A stretch of DNA of 64,000 nucleotides from Sipunculus nudus (taxonomy: Eukaryota; Annelida; Sipuncula; Golfingiida; Sipunculidae): positions 36,746,862 to 36,810,861 of the forward strand of contig CM049307.1 of assembly GCA_026874595.1 (NCBI GenBank). Direction: 5' to 3'. Shown piece after piece: positions 49,652 through 62,280 of this stretch (the first letter of the stretch is position 1; every line of letters begins with the position of its first letter). The notes under the pieces were generated by a model. It did no database searches and was not told where the DNA came from. It was given only the letters and a program-made list of their open reading frames with translations. Both the position numbers and the translations under genes were made by a program.

Positions 49652-52600
49652 GGGGGGGGTATTAAACAATGCATATAGGAAAAGAGTTGATTAAACAAAG
49701 AAGATGGACAGATGGCACTGGTCCCTTTATGTCACATACTGCTGAGGCAAGAACATAATATGTTTCAATTATATCCTTTTTTTATTACACTGATTTTTTT
49801 TCTCATTTAATAAATCCTTATATATTTGCTATTATACTAATAGGCCAGTCCACAGGTGCAGGTGCTCAATGGCAAGAGGAAGGGCAACAGGCAACAGTAC
49901 TTACGGGAGGAAATGTTTATTCATAATTGTAACAAATTTAAAAAAGACAGAGAGGTGGAAAAACAAAGCCAATCACTTTATTTTATCTTATGCTTAGGCA
50001 GGAAAATAATGAAAAAATATTTGAATAAGATCCTCATTCTTTTCATCACATCAATCTTTTTTTTTTCAAGTTTATAAATATTATACATTTGCAATATATC
50101 ATATATAAATCTGAATATATAAGTTGATTTACAATTCTAAATAGCATCTTCATTTATCCCAAATTTTGTCCAAAAACAACACATTATACATTCACATGTA
50201 TTATTTTTTTACCACTAATAATATATGTATTTTATAAATTTGCAAATCAATAAATATCTGAAAATTTAACTTGATATAGAATTTACAATTTTAAATTGCA
50301 CCTTCATTAATCCATAATTTGGCTCATATATTATCATATTACGTATCCTGTTGGATTTAATTTTATTTTAATATGTCAAAATTATTAAAAAGGGAATTAA
50401 TTTATTTAGAGTATTTCATTATGTCCAGAAAACCAAGTGAGCTTTACATTTCAATGTAATTTCTGTGTCAATTAAAGAAGAATTCAAACGATAGGTTTCA
50501 CATTACATTTGGTGCCGGAGGGGGGGTTGATATGAAAATTAATGTACACTTGTTACAGCAGGGGATGTCCCAAGTGACCCATTACGAATCAGGTAAGCAG
50601 AGAGAGATGCATTGAATGCCCTCCAGTGACCAAAGTGGGCTGCATGACAATGCAATTGATACAAAAAGAGCCTCTAAAAAATATTTCAATAACTAGCTTA
50701 ATTTTGCCATTACACACTTAAGTCTTTCTTGCAAACCCTTCGTACGGCTGCGTGGCAGAACAACGTTAACCAAGTTGGAACGATCATGTTAGTTAAGCTT
50801 GATTGAGCGCGGTTTGCTTCTGGATTGGCGTACAAAACAGTGTCCGATCTAGAGCACGGGAGGTATAGGGCTATTTCCGATCGTGTATATTTTAACGCAG
50901 CTCCCCCCCCCCCCATATTTATTACGTATTATGCAAATTAAATTTATTTGATAATAGCCAGTTATTCTACTTGTAATGATGGACCGCTTACTTTTGAAAA
51001 CATTCAAAATAATATCAGCGAGGTTTGTAATATTCTCCATGAGGTGTCCGAAAATGTCCGGCTTTCATATGGTCCTGCCGAGATCAGTTTCGGAATCAAC
51101 CTCCACGGTGGGTCACGGACTATAGCGACATTCTTGACATCGCGTGGATAAATCCTCTACAGGCAATCCTAAGGCCGAAGGCGGAAAAAGCCGACCTATT
51201 TAAATCTCTTTGTTAAAATGGCTGCGAACATGTGACTATGAGGTTTTGATTTTGAAAATTCAGAATGAAATAAGCTAATTTGGATATTTGATCGCCATAT
51301 ACCTATGCTTGCAGCATCGCATTTGTGAGCACTGGAATTGTTGCACATGCACGGACTATTTCCCGCTATGAAACCACATGAATGAAACTACACTCGCATG
51401 CGCGTAGTGTACTATGAATCTCTGATTGGTTCTCTTTCTAGGGCTGCTGGGCGATCGCAGCTAATCGCATGGAAGCCCGGTAGGTCGTCTTATGCAAATA
51501 AACTCTTTAAACAAATATACACACAATGAAAATGCTAAAAATTGCGATAGGCACCTGTGTTATTTGTGGCCAATGCCGCGTTATACCGCTATTCTAAGGG
51601 CTACGAATCGTTTGATGCAAAAAAAAAAAAAAAAAAAATTCTAAAATGATGTTCATCAGTATATACCTACGTTTGATATATTTGTTTATATTAGTTTGTT
51701 ATTTTTCCTTGCATTTGTTTACATTTCTAAGGGGTAAACTTTTAATTAATTTGATATATATGATTAAATTCCCGACTGGTATAGTTTCACCATATTTTAC
51801 ATATTGTGTTTTTTTTTAAATGTGTTTCTGAGGTTTTTTTCGATGATTGACAACAGATAGATCCTATCTTAAAGATATTTTAAGTGATATTTTAAAGAAA
51901 AAGACTGTTTGCTTATTTTTCTTGATTTCTGACTGGGTGGCTCTGATGAACCCTGATATTGCTAACATGTGCGTTTGTATTTCGAATTGTATATTACATG
52001 GCTATTTTTATTTGCCTGAACTTTCCTTTACTTGTTGTTAGCATTTTATTGCCACCGACCATATAACAAGTGTCCTATACCGGTTATTATAAACTTTCAA
52101 GTTAAGTAAGAAAAATAGATTGATTAGTTTTACAAAAATGTTTAAATTGATAAAAGTTTAAAAAGAAAAAATCTTGATTTTTTAAAAGTTTTTCACTGGC
52201 CCTACAAGAAAATAATGAGGATATCCTGTAGATACTGGGAATACTTTATTTGCACTACTCATTGTAAAAGGGAACATATAGTTCCTATCTATTCATGTCA
52301 TCATTTGCAAAATTTATATGGAAAAATGGCGGTTTTTATATCTTTAATGTTTGAATTATATTATTTTTTTTTATTTTTTCCCTTCTCCTTCCCATCACTG
52401 TCCATTTCTTTGTTCGAGATACTTTTTATTAAATATGTAAGGCCTTATAATTAAGAAAGGGCTCACAACTTCAAGAAATTACACAATACTGACTTATTTC
52501 TGGTATGTACATGGCAAATATATAGAGAAATATTTATATCAAATATGATCAATATCAGATCAGAAGTTTTGATGATCTTGAAAGTTAAGAACTGGCTTTA

Positions 52601-52820
52601 AATGGAAAATTTAATTTTTACCTAAATATTTAAAAGGAACGAAGTTGAGCGACCCAATTTTCGGTATGGTAGGGTTTTTTTTGGAGGAAATCTTACCATA
52701 TGCCGCATTTCGGATTCATATGTCCAACGGTTACAAAAAATACCCTACTAACGGACGGACGCCCGGACGACGGACAATGGACATGGCTATAGCTCAGATG
52801 ACTTTTAGTCAGCTGAGCTC
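49610..52820 (+). mobile_element. HINE-like family A remnants
   Basis: The 3' end at 52786-52820 keeps GCTATAGCTCAGATGACTT and CAGCTGAGCT; the interior at 49620-50650 shares G-run/GA-repeat units with the copy at 32290. The non-repetitive, GC-richer block 50700-51610 interrupts it. The left border is not resolved. Confidence 0.4.
50700..51610. other. GC-richer nonrepetitive island
   Basis: More CpG than its surroundings, with AAAATGGCTGCG (YY1-like, about 51215) and TCGCATGCGCGT (close to the NRF-1 site, about 51395), then an A21 run at 51619. Could be a promoter without a visible gene. Confidence 0.3.
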
Positions 52821-52879
52821 AACATATAATTATCCCAAGACTGAACGGAAATTTTCAAAGCAAATAAATCACTCTGAAC

Positions 52880-54284
52880 ATAATATTAAGGACTTCATAC
52901 TTTATTGGTGGTTCACCAGAATGTTAATTACAAACATTATTTAGAATTACAAAATAACATGGATAATATACATCTGAAACTTGAAAGTACTATATCTACC
53001 AAGGGATTATTCTACGCTTTTCTATGGTCCTTTATATATGTGCCACATCCCATCTGAAAATTGTTTTTTTTTCTTTTAACAAGAAATTCACCATTCATCA
53101 ATTTAGGCTCCACTTTGACCTTTTTAAACTTAACAGCACATAAATAATCCTTCTTTCGCAAAAAAAAGGGATTCTTGAAAGATAGAATAATTCCTGGTAT
53201 CAATAAATCTTCCATAAAAAGATTCGAAATATATGTCCGTAAAATCTGAGTTTCTGGTGTGACTTTCACCTATTCCAACTTGTGCTTCTATCCTTTGAAT
53301 ACATATAATGAGTGCATTAATGGAGTAAATTTTATATTGAACTAATCAATTGTTCAGAACATAGGATCCAGATCCATTGTTATTTTGCTTGCCTGGACAT
53401 TCCCTGCAGTGTTCTCCAAAATGACAATATGTATGGGCTTGAATAAGAAGTTGGGTTGAGTTCTCTCCAGGGTTTTTTTTCATGTGTGTTTTCCCATATA
53501 TCTAAAGCAGAAAACTATGTTTTAATATTTTTAAATACTTAACTTACAATAGGAACATAAAAAAAACTAACATAAAAAAAATATTATCAACTTTGAATAT
53601 TTTTCATTAAAAAAATCCATTTTAATACTATTAAACGATGTGGACTAAATTTTCCCTGTTGTCTGTGGATCTAAAAAAAAAACACAAACCATAGCATGCA
53701 TACTATACAAAGACACATGATATCAGGTGTCAGATTTACTAGAATTCTCTGCATGAACTGCTCTAAACCAAACTATTTTCAAAATATATTAATAATATAA
53801 AATAATTTAATTAGCATATTGATTTTTTTTTATTATAGGGAACTTAATATGAAACTTCCTATTACTGTAGGTAAAAAAAAGAAAAGAAACTGAAACCCTA
53901 ATGGATAATTTTTTTTAAATATGGTCATGATGTTACAAATTCTGAATAATAACCAGCCCAATATAGGTAATAACCTTAAAAAATGTGTAAATAATACATG
54001 ATAATGCATGATATATAGAGTAAAAAAGGCAACATGACAGCCTATACGTACATCTGCAAAAAAAAGTATTTACATATACTTCTTTATACTTACAGTTACA
54101 GTGACATTGTTATTTGTATAAAAAAATATTAAATTTTAAAATTTACATGACAATCTTTAACAATATCACTAACACTAAGTAATAGATAAACCGTGTGAAA
54201 ATGTAACATTATTGATTCATTTAAAGAGCATGACGTGATTATTCATGGTCATATGGCATAGTTTGTCAGTAATCCATGGCTCAC
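52880..54284. other. AT-rich, possible minus-strand transcript end
   Basis: A minus-strand AATAAA near 52903 and an open stretch 53250-53012 are the only signs of transcription. Confidence 0.3.
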
Positions 54285-54379
54285 CATAGCAATTTATTTG
54301 CGTCTTGCAAGCCCTCCGTCTTCGGACACCGAACATCCCGGAATACAAACCAGCGTCCTTGAGACCTTGACTTAGCCAT
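54285..54379 (-). CDS. Candidate first coding exon, unknown gene
   Basis: In a GC-richer island, a good-context ATG (CAAAATGGCT) opens a 31-codon frame beginning MAKSRSQGRW, ending at a strong donor CTATG|GTGAGC. Downstream on the same strand, around 52905-52898, there is an AATAAA signal, and a small open stretch (53250-53012) ends in a stop before it. I could not recognise the protein or find an acceptor that joins these parts convincingly. It could equally be a noncoding exon. Confidence 0.3.
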
Positions 54380-54539
54380 TTTGGCTGACGACAATTCCGC
54401 AACTCGCTGCGCTTAACCGTTTATCAAACACTGTAGAAAAAGCGTACTCCAGTAATATTGTATCCTCTGTGAAAATGAAGTCTATAGAACGTAGAAACTA
54501 TAAAATTATGAACTTCTTAACGAAACTTAGTGTTCCACA

Positions 54540-54680
54540 TGCCGAAATATCCCCGCCTGACAGTCCCGCCCAGCAGACGACATGACTATACTGCACTCCT
54601 TCTTATCACTACGCGGGCCCACACGCAGCGTGACGTCAAAGAGACCGCGGATTACGCTACACGAAATAGTTCTTTCGTTG
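54540..54680. promoter_or_regulatory. CRE-containing GC-rich island
   Basis: It contains the full palindromic CRE TGACGTCA (about 54631) among CpGs, just upstream of the candidate minus-strand exon at 54379. A promoter role is inferred. Confidence 0.35.
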
Positions 54681-54899
54681 TAAGCAAATTATGTCGTCAG
54701 ACTGTGTGCACGTTATATTCATCAATTTAAATTGCTAGAAATTGCACAGTATAAAGAAACGGTCAAGATATAAATCTGACATTTTGAAGATTAGTTAAGG
54801 GTTTCCTGAAAATATGAGATATATTAAAACCTGATATTCAATTTAAGTTGTTCTTATTAAGTTAAATAAATATGAGATTCATTTGAAATAAAAATATAA

Positions 54900-57150
54900 A
54901 TAAACTAAAAATTAAATTATTTTATTAATATTTTATAATATTTATTTATCTGATTATATTCATAATATTCATCATGTTACCATAGTTTCCTATATGTTAC
55001 TATGGGGTCTTACTCCTAGCTGTGTTTTTCCTAGAGGCATTGAAAATTAACTATAATACCCCAAATATATTACTTATTAATTTCCTATATTTTACTGTAA
55101 CCCCTATAGGTTACTAAAGATGTATATAGTAAACTATAGGATATTTTGGCTGGGTAAATACGGACTTTATATGGTTATTATCCAGAAACGTGATGTTTAT
55201 ATGGGTATTACATCGACAATCCTGGAGGGACCCTTGTGACTAAACCCACCTTTCTCCCTCGACCTAATCTTATTTCAGAAGTAAATCCTGCGATGAGTTT
55301 AAATAGACAAATACATGAAAATACGTCACGTAGAACAATTTCGCAGTTTAATAATTACTTTTCAAAGATTTAATAATATATTATTGTTGTTTATTTTATG
55401 TAACCAAACGAACATGCCACGTGGGGCCCGCCATGGGCCCACATGGGGAACAATGCAGGACAAACTGGACAATGTCCTCATGGGCCCCATGTGGGCACTA
55501 CCTACATGCACTAGTACTGTTCTATATTATGTTATATTAATGATAGTTATTTTAATATAAACTATAGCTTTACTTTATGCTTACATAAAATGATATTAAA
55601 GGAAACTACAAACTAATATATGCTTTGAAAATTGACAAAAATACTCCACGTTACTAAAGTTTCTCATATGTGACTATAGACTCCTGCAGTTAATTAAGAA
55701 TTTTATTTAGGTATTGAAAATTGACTATAATATTCATCATTTTACCATAGTTTCCTATATGTTACTATGGGGTCCTATTCCAAGCTGTGATTTTCATGGA
55801 GGCATTGAAAATTGACTATATACCCCAAATATTACTACTTCGTTTCCTATATTTTTCTGTAACCCCTATAGGTTACTATACATGTAAATAGTAAACTATA
55901 GGATATTTTGGCTGGGTAAATACAGACTTTATATGTTTATTATCCAGAAACGTGATGTTTATACTGGTATTACATAGGCTAGCCTGGAGGGACCCTTGTG
56001 AATTAGCCCGTGTGGCTCCCTCGACCTAATCTCAGTTGAGAAGTAAATCTTGTGATGAGTTTAAATAGATAAAAAAAAAAACATGAACATACGTCACGTA
56101 GAACAATTTCGCAGTTAATTAATTACTTCTCAAAGATTTAATAATAAATCATTGTTTTTATAATTTTTTTTTAAACAAATACGAAGATGCCACATGGGAC
56201 CAGCCATGGGCCCACATGTGGAACAATGCAGGACAATCTGGACAATGCCCTCATGGCCCCATGTGGGCACTACCTGTGTCCGCCCATATTCAATAATATG
56301 AATTGGAAATAAATTATTTTATTGATATTTATAACAAAAAAATTATTTATCTGATTATTTTCTAATAATATTCTAAATTATGTTATATAAACTGATATTA
56401 ATGGAAACTACAAACTAATATATGCTTTGAAAATTGACAATAAATACTTCACGTGACAAAAGTTTCCTTTTTGTGACTACAGACTCCTACATTTAATTAA
56501 GATTTTTCTATAGGTATTGAAAATTGACCATAATATTCATCGTGTTACCTTAGTTTCCCATATGTTACTATGGGGTCCTATTTCTAGCTGTGATTTTCCT
56601 AGAGGCATTGAAAATTGACTATAATGCCCAAAATACTACTAATTAGTTTCCTATATTTTTATATAAACCCCTATAGGTTACTATACATGTAAATTTTAAA
56701 CTACAGGATATTTTGGCTGGGTAAATACAGACATTATATGGTTATTTTCCAGAAACGTGATGTTTATACTGGTATTACATGGGCTAGCCTGGCAGGACCC
56801 TTGTGACTTAACCACGAGGCTCCCACGATCTAATCTCAGTTCAGAAGTAAATCATATGATGAGTTTAAATAGACAAAAACATGAAAATACGTCACGGAGA
56901 ACAATTTCGCAGTTAATTAAATACATATCAAAGATTTAATAATATATCATTGTTTTTTATTTTATGTTACAAATACGAACATGCCACATGGGACCCGCCA
57001 TGGGCCCACATGTGGAACAATGTAGGACAATCTGGACAATGCCCTCATGGGCCCCATGTGGGTACTACTTGTTTCCGCCCATGCCCATGTCTGCCCATGT
57101 GAAGCCCATATATACCCACGTGGGCCCCTCGTATACGTGCTATCAGGGCA
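54900..57150. repeat. ~780-bp tandem repeat, three diverged units
   Basis: The block TTACCATAGTTTCC recurs at about 54978, 55743 and 56544; each unit has AGAACAATTTCGCAGTT and ends in the GGGCCCACATG cluster (55425-55500, 56190-56275, 56985-57065) also typical of the 46.7-kb array. Confidence 0.75.
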
Positions 57151-58235
57151 TGGCCTCATAGCCTATACTCCGCGTGCTGAGCGATTTCCTGATGTTAGGA
57201 AAGGAAAAAAACATTGGAGTTATACTTATTGCTCAAATAAATAACAAATTTGGTCAAAACTTTCTTGATTTGGGAGGATGCAGCCTTCATCATAATGTAG
57301 GGTCTATGCAATATAGCAAGTTTTTTAGAAGAGACTTGAGAAACAGGCCCGTAGGCTGACTGCTGAGTGGGAGGGTTCGATTTCACTGATGGTGGAACAT
57401 TTCAGTTCCAAAAAAAGTGCATTGACATCCATTCTATTTCAGATTTGAATAGGAAACAACCATATTCATTGTCAAACTCACACCTAATGCAGTCATCCGA
57501 TATTCTCCGGTAGCTGTTCATTCCAGTGATTATCACGTTAACTGACAGTTAAATGAGGTTGCTTGAACTTGATATACATTCAAAGCAGATAACTTGAAAA
57601 TTAACATTCTTGGAAGAAATGAACCGGGTATTGTTTGGTGTCAAAGAGGACACTGTTTGCTGTTTCTAGCTATACTCGAAATTTGCATAAATTAAAAAAA
57701 AAATGACCAGAAGGCGAGGCAGTTAGAAGCTGAAAGAGTCAGAATTATATAAACATTCTTTGACAAATGAATAGAACTGGGCCGGAGCTGGAACTTTAAG
57801 GGATCAATTAAGATCCAGGGCACTTCTGCGAGTTCCGAATAAAAACAAACTATTTAGGTATATATACATTATACTGTATGATAAATGAAATGTGTAAACT
57901 GAACTATTTAGGGGGTGTATAGCCTAAAGCTGACCAAAAAAAAAAACGATCAAAGTAACTTAAAGAGCCTCGGTGAATGAAATCCATATTAATATTAAAC
58001 ATATTAAATGATAATTATGTCATTCGTCAGTCCCTTCATGCAGGCAACGGGCACACAGCAGGTGTGCTCCACTTCGACATATATCTATAGCAAATCGCGA
58101 GCTTGCCCTCCAGTACACTGTGGAGGTGGCCTGTTCCCTGATCTGGATTTCGCATAAATTATATAGTATTACCCCTTGAAAACTCCCATACCTGACCAGT
58201 GTTTTTGGGTAACTGCCTTAGAATTTTAGAACCAA
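57151..58235. other. No gene seen
   Basis: Mixed-composition sequence without recognisable coding or repeat structure. Confidence 0.45.
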
Positions 58236-58880
58236 TAGCTTAAATCCATGTTTTCATGGTATTTTAAAATTAAATCAACTGTGCTTACAATTAAGAAAAC
58301 AATATGCGATAGTCAAAGTATAGGATGAATTTTATGGTAGTGATTTTACATTTGTTGATTACTTTAAAAATACATTAAATTTCTGACCTGATCTCCGGTG
58401 TATACTTAAATCTAAATTAACTGTATAGTTATTTTCTGGATGAACTGAGCTCCAGCTAAAGCGCTTAACATATTCATTTAGTAAAAAGATTCTCGACTAA
58501 ACACATGATCCAGTCTATAAATTTTTCTATTTACTCAATACTGACTTAATTTTCCTCATATACATCGAACATATAATGAAAAGCTCTGTGCCTTTAACTG
58601 CCTTAATCAGAACAATACAAGCTAAACATTTTTATATAAGGCGGTTTGAATTGTTATAATAGGTTTTGAATGCAAACTGGTTTAGTTTAATTTTTCAAAG
58701 GAACAAAGCACACTGACCTAGTTTCCGGTTTGGTAGAATTTCTGTACATCGTACTGTATGTAAAATTTCAAATCCGTAGGTAACGATGTAAAAATATGCT
58801 AATCTAACGGGCAGGCAAACTGCTAATAGGACGACTACAGACAGTGGATCATCGCCAGATAGTCTTCTGAACTAACGAAG
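58236..58880 (+). mobile_element. Diverged family A 3' half
   Basis: It shares the order of motifs seen before the 3' ends at 6340-6980 and 36310-36950 (AATTAAATCAACTGTGCTTA, then TTCAAAGGAACAAAG), but the terminal hairpin is degraded. Confidence 0.4.
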
Positions 58881-59456
58881 CAATATGCAAGGCCCTCCTT
58901 TTATTTAACAACACCAACAAATGGAAAAGTTCCATAAGCTCATTTATAAATTTCTATATATTTTAACTTTTTGTTTGGTTTCTTCCTTTATTTATTATTC
59001 TTATGGAATCAAGCTTGGTTTGATCCCATGGCACGTATACCCCCTGTGCTCTATTGACAAAGTGGCCTTAGTTAGCCTACACCCGTTGGCCCGGAAACAA
59101 GAGGGTGCTACTGCCCTCTTTGCATGAGAGGGGCAATCAACAATTTGTTCTTTATCCCCTCTCACACGGCAACAAACATCCAGTTCTGGACTATAATCAG
59201 AATCAAGCAGTGAACGGGTTATTTAAAGCTTGTTTTGGAGGTGAAAACAAGTACATTTTGAACTGTACTTGCAATCTACATCCCTGACAGAGCTAAAGAA
59301 AAGAGGCCGCTATAAACAATATTTATAAAGAAATGTAGTCTTTCCTTGTGGGGACATGCATGGAACCGGACAGAAGGGGTTAAACATAAAGTTCTGTATA
59401 ATTTTCCCAGATTAAAGCATATCTGTATTTGCCAGGTGGAACTCAGATGCTCAGCG

Positions 59457-59515
59457 GGGGGGGGGGGGGGGGGGGTTCGTCCGAACCCACCGAACCCCCC
59501 CCCCCAGCCTTCGGG
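59457..59515. repeat. G-run with inverted GGTTCG/CGAACC hairpin
   Basis: A run of G, then TTCGTCCGAACCCACCGAAC, then a C-run and AGCCTTCGGGCCTGC. The two halves can fold back. A common type of repeat end; family unknown. Confidence 0.6.
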
Positions 59516-59599
59516 CCTGCAGAAATTTGTGTTGATATTTTTGCCTTTTCAAGAATAGGACTGGCCCCAGGGGAGAATTTTATAATATGCAAAGATTGT

Positions 59600-60750
59600 T
59601 TGAGGTAAAAATCTGAAACTTCATCGCTTTGTCAGAACCCGTTGGCTCAGTATATTTTGTATGGAGATTTGAAGAACAGTGGGATAGTTTAAAAAATTCT
59701 TCAGAAACTTACACAAGAAACATCTAGGTGTATGCATAAAAATAACCAAGAACATCAAAGAAAGGATATTTGGAAAGGAAAAAACATAAAACACTGCAAA
59801 CAAGCTCGTTATAGGTTGATAACAAGAACACCTCTGAACGTCTTGCTATACACAACAGATTTCCGTGGGAAAGGATACAGCACACATATTGAAAGTGTCC
59901 AGCATGTCTCAGGGAATAAGTTTCCATTGCAACTAGGGAGTCTTGTGTCACTGTAACTAAACAACTGTTTGGAATTTGCCAATAGATGATCATCAGCTGT
60001 TAGAAGTGAGGATATTGCATCCAGATGCGCAAAGATCAGCTCATAGACTGAAAGCAGTTGTTTGGCCGGCGACCCAGCTCTCTGAGGTTGACAAAGACCT
60101 GGATATTGACAGAGTTGTCTCTGAATGGAGAGCATACACAATGACAGAGAGTCTGTAATGTCTTCAGCTGATACGACTGCAGGACACTGGATTAAAGTGT
60201 TGTCAAGTACATATTTAAATAGTAATTGCAAGCGTCCACATCTGGAGAAAGTATAGTCAAGAGTTGCTTGTCTTTCGCTTATGGGGATGCTGTATATACA
60301 GAAAAAAGTTTCTCACAGTATGCAAACATTCTCCACAATCAGAGAAATTCTATGAGTAGAGATGTAGTGATTAGTCGACTGCCTGTAAAATCTGTTATGA
60401 ACTGGAGACTGACAATGTGACGATTGATGGTTCTCTCTACAAATCTGCACAGAATACAAAGTCAGTTTATGAATATATGTCCTGTCGAGCCTCGGGAAAA
60501 TAAGAGAGAGAATGCAAAAGAGACAGGGAAAAGGGGGGAAAAAAGCATTTCATGGCAGAATTGACTAAGACAATGCAGGGAGAAAAGGATAAGTGGCAAA
60601 CAAAAAAGAAGGGAAAGAAGCAATAAGAAAACAGGAAGAGGCATCCGTTTTGTACAAAGAATCCCAGAAACTGATGTTACAAACACAAAAAATTATGGAA
60701 GATGCCCAGAAAAAAAAGCATAAGCTGCAAAGAGATGGCAAACGCGAATA
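59600..60750 (+). pseudogene. Decayed hAT-like transposase, C-terminal part
   Basis: Frames read LHRFVRTRWLS (59619-59651), then in a shifted frame FEEQWDSLK, later LLEVRILHPDAQRSAHRLKA (about 59998-60057) and VVSEWRAYTM, followed by a Lys/Glu-rich tail with stops. This is the layout of the C-terminal half of hAT-like proteins of marine invertebrates. Nonfunctional. Confidence 0.5.
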
Positions 60751-61008
60751 ACGCTAAATTAAATTAAAGATTGTTAAGAAGACTATAGCAACAGATACAT
60801 ATATATAGATATGAGAACTGGTGCTAAAAGCAGAACAGTTTGCTCATGAAATGCTTTTTTTGCATGACTTAAAGTCAGAAAAAAATCATGAATAAATTCT
60901 TCATGAGTAGCTGTGAGATGTCCTATAACATCCTTATATTTAAATTAAATATCTTTATATTAATATTTGTATCTTTATATACTTGAGGCACAATGTTGGC
61001 AGTAATAT

Positions 61009-61585
61009 AGCCCAATTTAATCGGACTCCATTTTATTAGGCCTTGCCATATATTGAGTCCGATATAGCCATACAGTTAAGAGTTTTTACAATATAGGCCA
61101 CGGAAGATGCAACGGATCCATTGCATCTTCTTTGACTGTCTGTTTACTGCCAAACGACAAGACACCGGATTAATATTGTAACACCAATAAGTATGGTTTT
61201 TATGGTTTAGAAAGACACTAAAATTAAACTTGGATCATCATTTTTAAACATTTATTGACCTTTTTACCGGAGGCATGTCAGCGAGTTTAGTAGGGACAGA
61301 GAAGAACAGTGGAACAGGCGCACTTGATGACCTCACTGATAGCCTCGCTGACTCGAGTGATTGACAGCTAAAACGTTGTTACATTTTGTTTCAACCGGCC
61401 CTGCTCTGAAGAGCGACCGCTGGCACGGGGTAATAAACACCTGTTGACACTGGTTACACGGGCCTCAGGTGGTGTGGAGTGTCTGAATGTAGTCTGAGGC
61501 TTACGTTGTAGAAACTCTCACGGACTAGCTATCGGACTCAATATATGGCAGGGCCTAATAATATTAAGTGCGATTAAATCGGGCT
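61009..61585. mobile_element. MULE-like MITE with long inverted repeats
   Basis: The ends are inverted over about 60 bases (AGCCC..ATTTAATCG, TTATTAGGCC, TGCCATATATTGAGTCCGAT). Flanks are the direct repeat GCAGTAATAT (60999-61008, 61587-61596), a 9-10 bp target duplication as made by Mutator-like elements. The interior 61260-61520 is GC-richer and non-coding as far as seen. Confidence 0.65.
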
Positions 61586-61828
61586 AGCAGTAATATAGTT
61601 CGATCAGTTCAGTCCAGCACTGCAAGAATGTGATATTGCCCCCAAAGGAGGAATGGATTATGGAATAAAACGCTGTCTTCCTGTCTTTCTCACAGAGAAA
61701 TTAGATACCTAAATAAATATGTCGTTACTCTTACTTTAGAACAATTGTTAAATGTATTGAATATTAACTGGTATTATTCACAATCAATCAATCTGTAGTT
61801 ACCAAGGGCGATACCAGAGGACGCCACA

Positions 61829-61859
61829 TGACAGACGATGACTTTTTCAGTGCGTTCGG
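61829..61859 (+). CDS. Alternative candidate first exon
   Basis: An ATG opens MTDDDFFSAF and ends at TTCG|GTAAGA, a good donor, about 0.4 kb upstream of the other candidate at 62230. The frame is too short to judge; it could be an alternative start of the same gene or chance. Confidence 0.2.
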
Positions 61860-62229
61860 TAAGATTTTAGCTTAGTTTCTTGGATAACTAAGACTAAAAC
61901 CTATGGTGGTCGCCATGTTACTGGAACGTGTACAATTTTGAAAAACTATATGCAAAAAATACTTTTTATAACATTAAATAAGAAGGGATGAATATTTTCC
62001 CATTATATTGTCAAATTTTCTTCATTAATATTTTTACCTAAAGTTTTCAAATTTCACCGGGTTTTAGTCCCGCAGAGGTCAACATCCGGCAGCGTGGAGC
62101 GAATGAAAACAAGCCCTGTGTTGTTTGATTCACGCTCCCAGACGCGACACCTGCACGACAGACGTTCAGCCACTCCAGATTCACGTCACCCTGTCTTATT
62201 CCCTCTGAATATACCAAGCAGTAGTCAAA

Positions 62230-62280
62230 ATGAGTGACAAGGAACAGATTATCGAACAGGAGGCCAAGAAGCAGCGGACG
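62230..62280 (+). CDS. Candidate first coding exon, unknown gene
   Basis: An ATG opens MSDKEQIIEQEAKKQRT and runs into a GTAGGC donor at 62281. The preceding 200 bases are GC-richer and CpG-containing, like a promoter. I do not recognise the protein. If real, the rest lies beyond the right edge, since nothing coding was seen in 62281-64000. Confidence 0.35.

Noticed and set aside
59809-60231. 140-codon minus-strand frame
   Set aside because: Antisense shadow of the hAT-like remnant; the plus strand shows the recognisable motifs.
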